DNA of 64,000 bases, taken from the NCBI GenBank assembly GCA_963767565.1, contig CAVYEG010000006.1, positions 248,001-312,000 of the forward strand, in the 5' to 3' direction. Positions 45,172 through 53,725 of this stretch are shown in pieces (positions within the stretch are counted from its first letter, which is position 1; each line of letters opens with the position of its first letter). The notes beneath the pieces were generated by a model. It was not told where the DNA came from, did not search any database, and saw only the letters and a list, made by a program, of their open reading frames with translations. The DNA is from Palsa-504 sp963767565 (lineage in GTDB: Bacteria; Actinomycetota; Actinomycetes; Streptosporangiales; Streptosporangiaceae). A program made the position numbers and the translations under genes.

Positions 45172-46311
45172 ATGACACAAGCTCACGCCAGCGCCGATGG
45201 AGATCGCGCCGCCGGAGTGCTGGTTCTGGCCGGGCACCGGGCGCCGATGCTGGACCGCGCCCGGATTTACGTGTGCGGGATCACGCCCTACGACGTCACG
45301 CACCTCGGGCACGCCGCGACATTCGTCTGGGTTGACGCGCTGGGTCGCGTGCTGCGCCTGCTAGGGACCGAACCGGAGATGTGCCGCAACGTCACCGACG
45401 TCGACGATGTGCTCGATGCCGCGGCATCGCGCGCTGGCACGCCCTACGACGAGTTCGCGGCCATCCAGCAGTACTACTTCGAGCACGACCTGGCCGCGCT
45501 GAACGTGCAGGCTCCCCGGCACGAACCGCGCGCGCACCGTTACGTCGAGCATGTCATGAGGCTGGCCCAGGGCCTGATAGCAGTCGGTGCCGCCTACGAG
45601 CGCAACGGCAGCGTCTACTTCCGGGGCCGCGGCGCTGCCGCCCAGGCGGGCCTGGATCAGGCTGCGGCGCTGCGGCTGTCCGCGGAGTACGGCGGCCGGC
45701 CCGACGACCCGCGGAAGGATGATCCACTCGATGCCGCGGTCTGGCAGTCGGCCGAGCCCGGCCATCCGGCTTGGGACTCGCCGTGGGGACCGGGGCGCCC
45801 GGGCTGGCACGCCGAATGCGTCGCCATGGCGCTGTCGACGTTCGGCGTGGGCGTGGACGTCCATGCCGGGGGAAACGACCTCCGGTTTCCGCACCACGCC
45901 TACCACTCGGCGATGGCCGAGGCCTTCACCGGCGTCAGGCCGTACGCGCGCGCGTGGCTGCACGCCGGGACGGTGATGGTCGACGGGGTCAAGATGGCCA
46001 AGTCGCTTGGGAACCTGGTACTGGTCAGCGACCTTCTCGGCGCCCATTCGGCCGCCGCTGTCCGGCTGATGATCCTGGACCGTCCCTGGTCCGAGGACTG
46101 GGATTACAGCGACGCGTCCCTCGCCGCCGCCGCCGCCCGGCTTGCGGACCTCTACCAGGCGGCGGGCCGCACTCATGCGGCCGGCGCATCCGCCGCCGAG
46201 ATTCGTCGCCTCCTGGCCACGGACCTGGACGTACCCGCCGCGGTCGAGGTGGCGATCGAGGCAGGCGGCGCAGCGGCCCGCCTCCTCGCCGCCACCCTCG
46301 GCCTCGACTGA
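45172..46311 (+). CDS. MshC/CysRS-like cysteine ligase paralog
   Basis: 379 residues. Class I synthetase motifs: ARIYVCGITPYDVTHLGHAATF with zinc-type Cys35 and HLGH (44-47), NVTDVDDVLDAAASRAG, WHAECVAMAL, GGNDLRFPHHAYHSAMAEA, and KMAKSLGN for the KMSKS loop. The YVCGITPYDxTHLGHA block is typical of MshC, which joins cysteine to GlcN-inositol in mycothiol synthesis, more than of tRNA-charging CysRS. It is ~30 residues shorter than MshC and diverges in the middle, so it may be a specialised paralog. The MBL-rhodanese gene follows 18 bp downstream. Confidence 0.78.
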   Translation: MTQAHASADGDRAAGVLVLAGHRAPMLDRARIYVCGITPYDVTHLGHAATFVWVDALGRVLRLLGTEPEMCRNVTDVDDVLDAAASRAGTPYDEFAAIQQYYFEHDLAALNVQAPRHEPRAHRYVEHVMRLAQGLIAVGAAYERNGSVYFRGRGAAAQAGLDQAAALRLSAEYGGRPDDPRKDDPLDAAVWQSAEPGHPAWDSPWGPGRPGWHAECVAMALSTFGVGVDVHAGGNDLRFPHHAYHSAMAEAFTGVRPYARAWLHAGTVMVDGVKMAKSLGNLVLVSDLLGAHSAAAVRLMILDRPWSEDWDYSDASLAAAAARLADLYQAAGRTHAAGASAAEIRRLLATDLDVPAAVEVAIEAGGAAARLLAATLGLD

Positions 46312-46329
46312 AACCGCGAGGGGGAGCCG

Positions 46330-47694
46330 ATGCCTGAGGTCATCACCATCGAGACGCCCGGCCTGGGCGATCGCAGCTACCTGGTGCACGACGGGGCGAA
46401 GGCCTTCGTCGTCGACCCGCAGCGCGACATCGACCGGATCCTCGCGGTCGCAGGATCCCGGAACCTGCAGATCACGCACGTCCTCGAGACGCACATCCAC
46501 AACGACTACGTCACCGGCGGCTACGCGCTGGCCGGCCAGACCGGCGCCGCGTACGTGGTAGCGGCCGCAGAAGACGTCAGCTTCGAGCGCGTGGCCGTAG
46601 CCGACCGGGACCAGATCGAGGTGGGCTCGCTCACGGTCACGGTCCTGCACACCCCGGGGCATACGCCCGGTCACCTCTCCTACGTGCTCAGCGATGCCGC
46701 ACAGGGCCCGACGGCCGTTTTCACCGGCGGATCCATGCTGTACGGCGCGGTGGGCCGCACCGACCTGATCGGCCCGGACCAGACCGAGCCGCTGACCAGG
46801 GCCCAGTACCGGTCCGTACGGCGCCTGGCCGCGGAGCTTCCCGCCGGGGCCGTCGTCTATCCGACGCACGGGTTCGGCAGCTTCTGCTCGGCCACGCCCA
46901 CGACGGGCACCTCGTCCACCATCGGGAACGAGCAGCGCATCAACATCGCCCTGCGCAGCGAGGAGGACGACTTCGTCCAGGAGCTGATCGGCGGCCTGAC
47001 CGCCTATCCGCGCTACTACGCGCACATGGACCCCGCCAACCGCGGCGGCCCGCGGGCCCCCGGCCTGGCCGAGCCCGCACAGGCGGATCCGGCCGAGCTC
47101 CGGCGGCGCATCTCCGCCGGGGAGTGGGTCGTGGACCTGCGCGAACGCCAGGCCTTCGCACGCGCTCACGTGACCGGGACCGTCTCCATCGAGCTCGGCG
47201 ACCCGTTCAGCACCTACCTGGGCTGGACCATTCCCTGGGGCGCCCCGGTCACCCTGATCGGCGACCGGCCGGAACAAGTGACTGAGGCGCAGCTGCAGCT
47301 GACGCGGATCGGCATCGACCGGATCGCCGCCACGGCCACCGGCCCGGCCGAAGAGCTGGCCGCCGGCGGGAGGATCTCCAGCTACCGGGTGACGGATTTC
47401 GGCGGCCTGGCGGCCGAATGGGACCGGCCCGGTCAGGTGATCCTGGACGTCCGGCGGCCCGATGAGTGGCGGGCCGGGCACCTGGCCGGAGCGGTGCACA
47501 TCCCGTTCTGGGAGGTGGACCAGCGCGCGGCCGAGGTGCCGGCCGGGGAGGTCTGGGTGCACTGCGCCAGTGGCTTCCGGGCCTCGATCGGCGCGTCGGT
47601 CCTGGACCGGGCCGGCCTGCAGGTCGTCTACATCGATGACGACTGGGGCCGGGTTGCGCAGCTCAGGCTGCCGCTCGGCGGTCAGGGCAGCTGA
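46330..47694 (+). CDS. MBL-fold hydrolase fused to rhodanese domains (persulfide-dioxygenase-like)
   Basis: 454 residues from ATG 46330, after GGGGGAG. Residues 1-~245 are a metallo-beta-lactamase fold with THIHND (54-59), LHTPGHTPGH and YPTHGFGSFC. Two rhodanese-like domains follow: the first (VVDLRERQAFARAH) lacks an obvious active Cys; the second has VILDVRRPDEWRAGHL and Cys412 in WVHCASGFRAS. The arrangement resembles persulfide dioxygenase/sulfurtransferase fusions that clear low-molecular-weight persulfides. Co-location with a mycothiol-type cysteine ligase fits thiol/sulfur handling. Confidence 0.85.
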   Translation: MPEVITIETPGLGDRSYLVHDGAKAFVVDPQRDIDRILAVAGSRNLQITHVLETHIHNDYVTGGYALAGQTGAAYVVAAAEDVSFERVAVADRDQIEVGSLTVTVLHTPGHTPGHLSYVLSDAAQGPTAVFTGGSMLYGAVGRTDLIGPDQTEPLTRAQYRSVRRLAAELPAGAVVYPTHGFGSFCSATPTTGTSSTIGNEQRINIALRSEEDDFVQELIGGLTAYPRYYAHMDPANRGGPRAPGLAEPAQADPAELRRRISAGEWVVDLRERQAFARAHVTGTVSIELGDPFSTYLGWTIPWGAPVTLIGDRPEQVTEAQLQLTRIGIDRIAATATGPAEELAAGGRISSYRVTDFGGLAAEWDRPGQVILDVRRPDEWRAGHLAGAVHIPFWEVDQRAAEVPAGEVWVHCASGFRASIGASVLDRAGLQVVYIDDDWGRVAQLRLPLGGQGS

Positions 47695-47815
47695 GGCGGC
47701 ACCGCCCGCGGTCAGCTCTTCCCGGCCTGCCCAAGGTGGCGCCGAGGTGTCAGGCAGGTTAACGCTGCCCGGCCTGCCTGGCCTCCTCAACCCGGGCCGG
47801 GGAAGGATGGTGCTC

Positions 47816-48585
47816 ATGACTGAGGTCGAGCAGGGGCCGTTGACGGCCAGCGAGCTGGACGCGATCGATGCCTGGTGGCGGGCGGCGAGCTACCTGTCGG
47901 TGGGGCAGATCTACCTGCTGGGCAACCGGCTTCTGGCCGAGCCGTTGCGGCCCGAGCACATCAAGCCGCGGCTGCTGGGCATTGGGGTACGACACCGGGG
48001 CTGAACCTGATCTACGCCCACCTGAACCGGGTGAGCAGCCTCAAGCTGCGCCTGCTGTCCGATGCCGACACGGTGCTCGGCTCCGCCGACCTGCCCGCAC
48101 CGCGCGGCGTGGCCGAGGCCGCCGAGCTCAGAGCGGCCCAAGGGTCGCTGGGCCACGTGGGCGCGGTCGGGCACCGGATCGTGCACGGCGGGAGCATGTT
48201 CACCGGGCCCGTGCTGATCGACCCGGGTTCCACGGGCTCTCGCACGCGTACGTGTCCCGGCGAGCCGCCGAGGTGGCCGGTTCCCCACGCCGGCTGGTCA
48301 GCTGCCACCTGGGCGTCGGCGCGTCGCTGGCGGCGGTGCAGGACGGCCGTTCGGTCGACACCACGATGGACTTCACCCCGCTCGACGGTCGACCCCGGCC
48401 TGCTGATGTGGCTCGAGGAGCACGCGGGGACCCCGGCCGCCGGGGCCATGCCGACGGCGACACCGTCCGCACACCGGCCGCTATCGCGCGCGGTGGCCCG
48501 GCTGATGCCCGCGGCACCGGGGCGCCGGTGGCTGGCCGTGGTCCGCGCCCCGGCTGATCGCGGCGATGTGGGCGCGCGGCGCCGC
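47816..48585 (+). pseudogene. Remnant of a collapsed phosphoketolase-acetate kinase (xfp::ackA) pair
   Basis: From ATG 47816 (after GGAAGG) the first ~55 codons are the phosphoketolase N-terminus (IDAWWRAASYLSVGQIYLLG ... RPEHIKPRLLG). A one-base loss near 47985 shifts the frame, and HWGTTPGLNLIYAHLNRV continues. It then jumps directly into acetate kinase (SSLKLRLL ... GAVGHRIVHGGSMFTGPVLID), then, after another deletion and shift, GFHGLSHAYVSRRAAE and CHLGVGASLAAVQDGRSVD, and after a third, VDPGLLMWLEEHAG. Most of xfp and several ackA segments are gone. Xfp and AckA normally act together in the phosphoketolase pathway. Confidence 0.8.
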
Positions 48586-48586
48586 C

Positions 48587-49201
48587 TTACGGCAGCCAGC
48601 CGGCGTCGTAGGCGGTCTTGATCGCATCGACCCGGTTGCGCGCGTTCAGCTTAGTCACGATCGTGGTCAGGTAATTGCGCACCGTCCCGACCGACAGGTG
48701 CAGCGTGGCCGCGATCTCCACCGGTTCCGCCCCTTCGGCCGCCAGCCGCAGGATCTCGTGCTCACGTGGCGACAGCGGATTCTGGCCGCCATCCCACGCG
48801 GCCACCGCGAGCTGCGGATCGATTACCCGGCTGCCGGCCGCCACCCGGCGTATCGCCGCGGTCAGCTGTTCGGGCGGCGCGTCTTTGAGGATGTAACCGG
48901 AGACGTGAGCGGCCAGCGCCCGGCGCAGTGTCCCGGCCCGAGCCAGGTTGGTGACGATCAGGGTCCGGCAGCCGGGCAGCTCATTGTGCAACTGCTCCGC
49001 CGCGGACAGGCCGTCCAGCCCGGGCAGGTCGACGTCGATGATCGCGACGTCGGGATGGCAGGCGCGCGCCGCGGGGAGAATTTCCGTGCCGTTCTCGACC
49101 GCCGATACCACTTTCAGGTCGGATTCGAGCTCGATCAGCGCCACGAATGCCCCCCGCACCATGGCCACGTCCTCGGCGAGCAAGATTTTCAGTGTAAGCA
49201 A
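48587..49201 (-). CDS. NarL/DesR-type response regulator
   Basis: 204 residues using TTG 49201, which has GGAGCAAGAA at good spacing; an ATG 66 bp upstream lacks one. Receiver: ILLAEDVAMVRGAFVAL, phospho-Asp in DVAIIDVDLPGLDGL, Lys in GYILKDAPP. HTH: LSPREHEILRLAAEGAEPVEIAATLHLSVGTVRNYLTTIV. It forms a pair with the kinase 96 bp upstream on the same strand. The pair ends just before the biosynthetic locus and may or may not control it. Confidence 0.88.
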   Translation of the reverse strand: MLTLKILLAEDVAMVRGAFVALIELESDLKVVSAVENGTEILPAARACHPDVAIIDVDLPGLDGLSAAEQLHNELPGCRTLIVTNLARAGTLRRALAAHVSGYILKDAPPEQLTAAIRRVAAGSRVIDPQLAVAAWDGGQNPLSPREHEILRLAAEGAEPVEIAATLHLSVGTVRNYLTTIVTKLNARNRVDAIKTAYDAGWLP

Positions 49202-49297
49202 TTCTTGCTCCAGCGACCTATCCCGGCGATACAGATGGGCGTCCGGCGTCTCGGCGTAACCGGCCACCCGGCGAGGCCGAAGCCACCTCCCGCCTTG

Positions 49298-50545
49298 TCA
49301 TGCTAACTGGTCCTGTCCACCGGGCGGCGCGGCCACCGTGGCCAGGACTTCGAACCGGTCGTGACATCGGTTCACGTCCAGCCTGCCGCCCACGGCCTGC
49401 AGTCGTGAGGCCAGGTTATCCAGGCCCCCGCCGTCCCGGCCACACGTCCCGGCGGTGGGCGCGCCGTCGTTGATCACCCTCAGCCGGACGGTTTCGCAGG
49501 CCGCGTGGGCTTCGACACTGCAGTTCTGCGGTGCGCTGTGCCGCAGCATGTTGGTCACCGCCTCGCGCAGGACCGTCGCCAGCACGGTGTCGACGTCCTC
49601 GTGGAGCGGCCCGCAGTCGATCTCGACCCGGGTTCGGATGCCCGCCGCGGACAGCAAGGACAGGACCGTGGCCGCCTCCTTCGACAGGGACAGGCGGCGA
49701 TACCCCTCCGCCACCAGCCTTACGTCCGCCAGGGCCTGCCGCGCGACGTCGAGCAGTTCGGTGAGCTCCTCGCAGGACCGCCCAGGGTCACTGACCACGA
49801 GCCGCTTGGTGAGCTCGGCCTTGAGGACGATGGACGACAGGCTGTAGCCGAGCAGGTCGTGCAGGTCCTTGGCGAACCGCACCCGCTCCCTGACGATGGC
49901 GAGCTGGGCCAGCTCGGTGCGGGTCGCGTTCAGGTACTTGATGACCAGGGCCAGCCGAGACAGGCCGAACACGATCAGGCCGACGTCCAGGGTTGCCAAG
50001 GTCGTGTAGGCGGTGTAGAACGCGTCCTGGCCGGTCAACACCGATCCGAGGAGTATGGACAAGACGACGGCCGCGAACAGCGCCCAGGCGGTCCAGCCGG
50101 AGACGAGTAGCAGGATCGAGCCCGCGAGCCAGCCCGCCATCCCGCCCCACTCGCCACCCACGAACGGCAGCGGGAGGTAGGTGACCAGCGCCTGGGCCAC
50201 CAGCATGACCACGCGCCGCGACATCGGCCATTGCGTCGCAGCGGGCGAGGAATTGAAGACCTGCAGGGTAAACAGCACGCCGACGGCGGCGAAGCCGACC
50301 ACGATCTTGAGTCCGCGGGCGTTAGCCGGCGGCGACAGGACATTGATCGTCTGCACGGCGACGAAGGCCACGAGGACGGTGAGCAGGATACTTCGGGCAA
50401 GCCGCTGGTTCGGGTAAAACTCGTGGGAGACGATGGGCACCATTTGGTCTGGCTCGGCATCCGGTGCAGATTTATCACCCGGATTGTCCGAGGATTTTGG
50501 CACCGGACCGGCCAACCATCCGGCCTGCGCCTTGCGGCCAGGCAT
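49298..50545 (-). CDS. DesK-like sensor histidine kinase
   Basis: 415 residues from ATG 50545, after AGGGAAGCC. A ~50-residue cytoplasmic N-terminus is followed by about five transmembrane helices (SILLTVLVAFVAVQTINVL; ALVTYLPLPFVGGEWGG; LFAAVVLSILLGSVL and others). The HisKA_3 box is ERVRFAKDLHDLLGYSLSSIV with phospho-His. The ATPase region includes VLREAVTNMLRHS and GGGLDNLASRLQAVGG. Membrane-sensing two-component kinase of the DesK group; signal unknown. Confidence 0.87.
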   Translation of the reverse strand: MPGRKAQAGWLAGPVPKSSDNPGDKSAPDAEPDQMVPIVSHEFYPNQRLARSILLTVLVAFVAVQTINVLSPPANARGLKIVVGFAAVGVLFTLQVFNSSPAATQWPMSRRVVMLVAQALVTYLPLPFVGGEWGGMAGWLAGSILLLVSGWTAWALFAAVVLSILLGSVLTGQDAFYTAYTTLATLDVGLIVFGLSRLALVIKYLNATRTELAQLAIVRERVRFAKDLHDLLGYSLSSIVLKAELTKRLVVSDPGRSCEELTELLDVARQALADVRLVAEGYRRLSLSKEAATVLSLLSAAGIRTRVEIDCGPLHEDVDTVLATVLREAVTNMLRHSAPQNCSVEAHAACETVRLRVINDGAPTAGTCGRDGGGLDNLASRLQAVGGRLDVNRCHDRFEVLATVAAPPGGQDQLA

Positions 50546-51223
50546 ACGGCTTCCCTACGCTCGTTCAGCCGCCAGCCAAATGCTTTAGCCAACGGCAGAT
50601 TTACCTAAAGAACACAAGTCTATCTTTACCGCAAACCTCCACGTACCGCGCATGGCAAAGAACTTTACCGGGATGTAACAGGGTGCGTCGTATTTCGGCT
50701 CAGCTGGACCAGCTTTCACGCGGGGCTCCCTAGTAACTCACGGACGCTAATCGCGGGACCAGGCGGCTGGCGGCCGCCTGGCCGGACCGGTACAGCGCCG
50801 TCATCAGCAGGTTGCAGAAGCACTCGTTCATCGGGGTCCTGGTGCACCAGCAGTGCCATTCGCCCACCAGCTCGGTATGGCGACGCAGGGCCAGATGGGC
50901 CTGGATGCGGCGTTCGAGGTTGCCCAGCCGGGCCGCCGAACGGCGATCTGCCCGGTGGTGACCGGCACCTCGCCTCCTCCCGGTGGCCGGCAGCCACGCT
51001 GCCGCCACTCGAGCCTGCCACGAGAGTCAGCCGAGGCTCCAGTGAGGGTGTCACGACCGGGACCATGAAATTTTCATGTCCGACTTGTGAGGAATTGCGA
51101 TGGCACATGGCCCGCGCAGCCGTATGAATAATTCACCTCGGTCCGGTGACCTGCGCACTACTGAGATGGCCTTAGGCGAACGCAAGCTTTTCCCAACTAA
51201 CGCCCCGGCCAAGGAGCAAGAGC
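50546..51223. other. 678-bp divergent intergenic region upstream of the RiPP-type locus
   Basis: No gene here is convincing. It is locally A/T-richer around 50590-50680, where TTTACC occurs three times (50600-50605, 50625-50630, 50664-50669). The right half carries an inverted repeat (51064-51078), an A/T-rich TATGAATAATTCA stretch near 51123 that could include a -10, and the ribosome site of the precursor gene. A minus-strand frame ending at 50730 with Cys-rich MNECFCNLLM is open but unsupported. Confidence 0.5.
51064..51078. promoter_or_regulatory. Inverted repeat upstream of the precursor gene, operator candidate
   Basis: CATGAAA-T-TTTCATG is a perfect 7-bp inverted repeat with a 1-bp centre, ~146 bp upstream of the precursor start. 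It is the clearest symmetric element in the promoter region and could bind a regulator of the biosynthetic genes. It does not match the StrR/NovG-type GTTCGACTG pattern I know. Confidence 0.4.
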
Positions 51224-51427
51224 ATGAAAGCCAGCCACAACCATCCTGGGAGCCTGACCGACATCTTCCGTCTCGGCAACGAACCGTCGACTGGATCCGC
51301 CGCTGCCCCCCGGAACCTCGTCATCGACGACCTCTCCGATCTGCAGGGCGCGTATTCGGGGACTCGCTACAGCTCCTGCATCTCGGACTACGCGGCCTGC
51401 CCGGCCGCCCTCACCGCCGACGCCTGA
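51224..51427 (+). CDS. Candidate RiPP (TOMM) precursor peptide
   Basis: 67 residues, ATG 51224, preceded by AAGGAGCAAGAGC. It ends 7 bp before the cyclodehydratase gene, so the two are almost certainly co-expressed. The N-terminal part (LTDIFRLGNEPS ... NLVIDDLSDL) looks like a leader: acidic and amphipathic, ending near residues 40-46. The C-terminal part, from about GTRYSSCISDYAACP, is short and holds two cysteines (52 and 59) and Ser/Thr (47, 50, 51, 54, 64), the residues cyclised to azol(in)es. No known precursor family is recognised. The leader/core boundary is inferred. Confidence 0.72.
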   Translation: MKASHNHPGSLTDIFRLGNEPSTGSAAAPRNLVIDDLSDLQGAYSGTRYSSCISDYAACPAALTADA

Positions 51428-51434
51428 TCTCACC

Positions 51435-53702
51435 ATGTACCCCGCAGACAGCGCTCTCGTCGGATTCAGACGTCACCTGCGGGTCGAGACGGTTCCGGCA
51501 GAGGCGGTCTACCTCATTTCCGAACGCGGGGTGACCGCCCTGTCGGGACCAGGCATCGAGCGGCTCGCGCCGCTCCTGGATGGCACCCGCGACCTCAGTC
51601 AGCTGACCCGGGAGCTATCCGCTGACCTGGCCGCGGCCGAGGTCGCCGTCTTGCTGGAGCAGATGTCCGACGCCGACCTGCTGGATCTCCGGCGACCCGA
51701 CGCCCCCGGCACGGTCCCGCTGGACGCGCCCGCCGCGGCCTTCTGCTCCCTGGCCGGCCTGCCCGCCGACGAGGCGGCCCGGGCGCTCGGCTCGGCCACC
51801 GTCGAGATCGTGACGATGGGTGGCATCGACCCTGCGCCGGTCGCCGCCGCGTGCGCCGCTTCCGGCCTGGCTTGCTCAGAAGCTGGCACCGAACAAGCCG
51901 CCGCCAGCATCGTGGTCTGCGAGGACTACCTGGACCCGCGGCTGGGCGCGGTCAACGCCAGGCACCTGGCCAGCGGGCACCCGTGGCTGCTGACCAGGCC
52001 GACGGGTGCCGAGGCGTGGATCGGCCCCATCTTCCGCCCCGGCGCCGCGGCCTGCTGGGCCTGCCTGGCGACCAGGCTGGAGGGGAGCCGGGACGAGACG
52101 CACCTGCTGCGCCGCGTGCTGGGCCACCGCGCGTTTCCCGCCGCGCCCCAGGCGGCACTGCCCGCCAGCCGGATGGCCGCGCTCCAGATTGCGGCCCTGG
52201 AGCTGGCCAAGTGGCTGGCCGGGATGCGGGACGAGGAGCGGCAGGCCATCTACATCCTCGATATGATCAGCCTGCGCGGCGGGCACCACGCCGTGCACCG
52301 TCGCCCGCAGTGCGCTGCCTGCGGCACGCCGGGCCTGGCCGCCCGGCCGTACCGGGCCCCGGCCGGCGGCCGGCCGAGGACCGGACGGGCGGCCCCTGGC
52401 GGGCAGGCCGACCCCGGGCGGGTGCTGAAAGAGTACGGCCACCTGGTCGACCCGGTAACGGGCATCGTGGCCGAGCTTCGCCGCGATAAGCACGCTCCCG
52501 AGTTCCAGCACACGTTCATCTCCGGCCGCAACCGGGCCATGGCCATGAGCACCGTGGCTGGCCTCAAGGAGGTGGCGCGCTATCCGAGCGGTGGGAAGGG
52601 CGTCACTGAGCAGGAGGCCAAGGCCGGCGCGCTGTGCGAGGCCATCGAGCGCTACTGCGGGACCCGGCAGGGCGACGAGCCGACGGTCCGGGGCAGCCTG
52701 CGCAGTCTCGGCACCCGGGCCCTCGACCCTGCGGGCTGCCTGCTCTTCGACCGGCGCCAGTATGACGACCGGGACCGGTGGAACAGGGTCTGCGCGCCGT
52801 TCCACCGGGTGCCGGAACCGTTCGACGATGTCGCGGAGGTCGACTGGACACCGGTGTGGTCCTTGCTCACCGGCGAGCAGCGCCTGCTGCCCGCGGCGAT
52901 GCTGTACTACCATCCGCGGGCGGAGCGCGGACCCGGCAGCGCCATGGCGGACTCCAACGGCAACGCCGCCGGCGCCAGCCTGGAGGACGCCATCGTGCGC
53001 GGCTTCCTGGAACTGGTGGAGCGGGACGCCGTCTCGCTGTGGTGGTACAACCGCACGCGCCAGCCTGGCGTCCGGCTGGACTCGTTCGGGGACCCGTGGA
53101 TCGCGAGCCTGAAGGACCGGTACGGCAGCCTCGGGCGGGAGCTATGGGTACTCGACGTGACCTCCGATCTCGGCCTCCCGGTGATGGCCGCGATCTCCCG
53201 GCGCACTGGGGCCGCGACCGAGGACATCATGTACGGCTTCGGCGCACATTTCGATCCACGCATCGCGCTGCGCCGCGCGCTGACCGAGCTCGGCCAGTTG
53301 CTGCCATCGGCGGGCGGCCCGGCCTGCCACCGCGATCCGGAGGCAGAGGATCCGTACCTGGGCTCGTGGTGGCGCAGCGCGACCGTGGCCAACCAGCCTT
53401 ACCTGCGGCCGACGGTCGGCCAACGCCCGCGCGCCGCGGCCGACTACGGCGGCCCGGCGCCCGGGGCACCGGATCTCGATGACATCAGCGCGATCGCCCG
53501 CCGCGCCGGACTCGACCTGCTGATCCTGGACCAGACCCGTCCGGATATCAAGCTGCCAGTGGTCAAGGTCGTGGCGCCCGGGATGCGCCACTTCTGGCCG
53601 CGGTTCGCTCCCGGCCGTCTTTTCGATGCTCCTGTCCGCCTGGGCAGGCTGGCCAGGCCTACCGGGTATGCCGAGCTTAATCCGGTTCCGCTGTACGTCT
53701 AG
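51435..53702 (+). CDS. Fused TOMM cyclodehydratase (RRE + E1-like C domain + YcaO D domain)
   Basis: 755 residues. Residues ~12-88 resemble a winged-helix RiPP recognition element (EAVYLISERGVTALSGPGIE ... LLEQMSDADLLDL). An E1/ThiF-like region follows with two CxxC pairs, CWAC (207-210) and CAAC (293-296), a zinc tetracysteine site. From ~330 the YcaO domain has FISGRNRAMAMS, YPSGGKGVTEQEAKAGALC, EAIERYC, SNGNAAGASLEDAIVRGFLE and LVERDAVSLWW, the ATP-binding pattern. It should cyclodehydrate Cys/Ser/Thr in the upstream precursor to azolines. The tail ends NPVPLYV, a weak form of the usual Pro-rich C-terminus. No clear ribosome site; probably translationally coupled to the precursor gene. Confidence 0.9.
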   Translation: MYPADSALVGFRRHLRVETVPAEAVYLISERGVTALSGPGIERLAPLLDGTRDLSQLTRELSADLAAAEVAVLLEQMSDADLLDLRRPDAPGTVPLDAPAAAFCSLAGLPADEAARALGSATVEIVTMGGIDPAPVAAACAASGLACSEAGTEQAAASIVVCEDYLDPRLGAVNARHLASGHPWLLTRPTGAEAWIGPIFRPGAAACWACLATRLEGSRDETHLLRRVLGHRAFPAAPQAALPASRMAALQIAALELAKWLAGMRDEERQAIYILDMISLRGGHHAVHRRPQCAACGTPGLAARPYRAPAGGRPRTGRAAPGGQADPGRVLKEYGHLVDPVTGIVAELRRDKHAPEFQHTFISGRNRAMAMSTVAGLKEVARYPSGGKGVTEQEAKAGALCEAIERYCGTRQGDEPTVRGSLRSLGTRALDPAGCLLFDRRQYDDRDRWNRVCAPFHRVPEPFDDVAEVDWTPVWSLLTGEQRLLPAAMLYYHPRAERGPGSAMADSNGNAAGASLEDAIVRGFLELVERDAVSLWWYNRTRQPGVRLDSFGDPWIASLKDRYGSLGRELWVLDVTSDLGLPVMAAISRRTGAATEDIMYGFGAHFDPRIALRRALTELGQLLPSAGGPACHRDPEAEDPYLGSWWRSATVANQPYLRPTVGQRPRAAADYGGPAPGAPDLDDISAIARRAGLDLLILDQTRPDIKLPVVKVVAPGMRHFWPRFAPGRLFDAPVRLGRLARPTGYAELNPVPLYV

Positions 53703-53725
53703 CCGCTCAGATTGCGAGCTCGCCC

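Noticed and set aside
42782..45175. A 797-codon plus-strand frame opposite the helicase
   Set aside because: Low-complexity Gly/Gln/Arg/Val translation; the minus strand carries all SF1 helicase motifs.
45361..47817. An 818-codon minus-strand frame opposite the MshC-like and MBL-rhodanese genes
   Set aside because: No recognisable domain; it is the mirror of two clear genes.
47816..48585. Reading the xfp::ackA remnant as a new small bifunctional enzyme
   Set aside because: Several frame changes and missing segments of both active sites make a working product very unlikely.
50730..51008. Minus-strand small frame containing MNECFCNLLMTALYRSG, considered as an extra Cys-rich peptide or precursor
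   Set aside because: It points away from the biosynthetic genes, the longer frame looks like noise, and the plus-strand precursor at 51224 is far better placed. An AGGA before the internal ATG keeps it from being excluded entirely.
51100..51534. A plus-strand frame overlapping the precursor and the start of the cyclodehydratase
   Set aside because: Ser/Pro/Arg-rich translation in a competing frame; the 51224 frame has the ribosome site and fits the operon.
51435..53702. Thioamide-forming or bottromycin-type YcaO as an alternative call
   Set aside because: Those YcaO proteins stand alone or pair with TfuA. Here the RRE, zinc-binding E1-like domain and SagB neighbour point to azoline formation.
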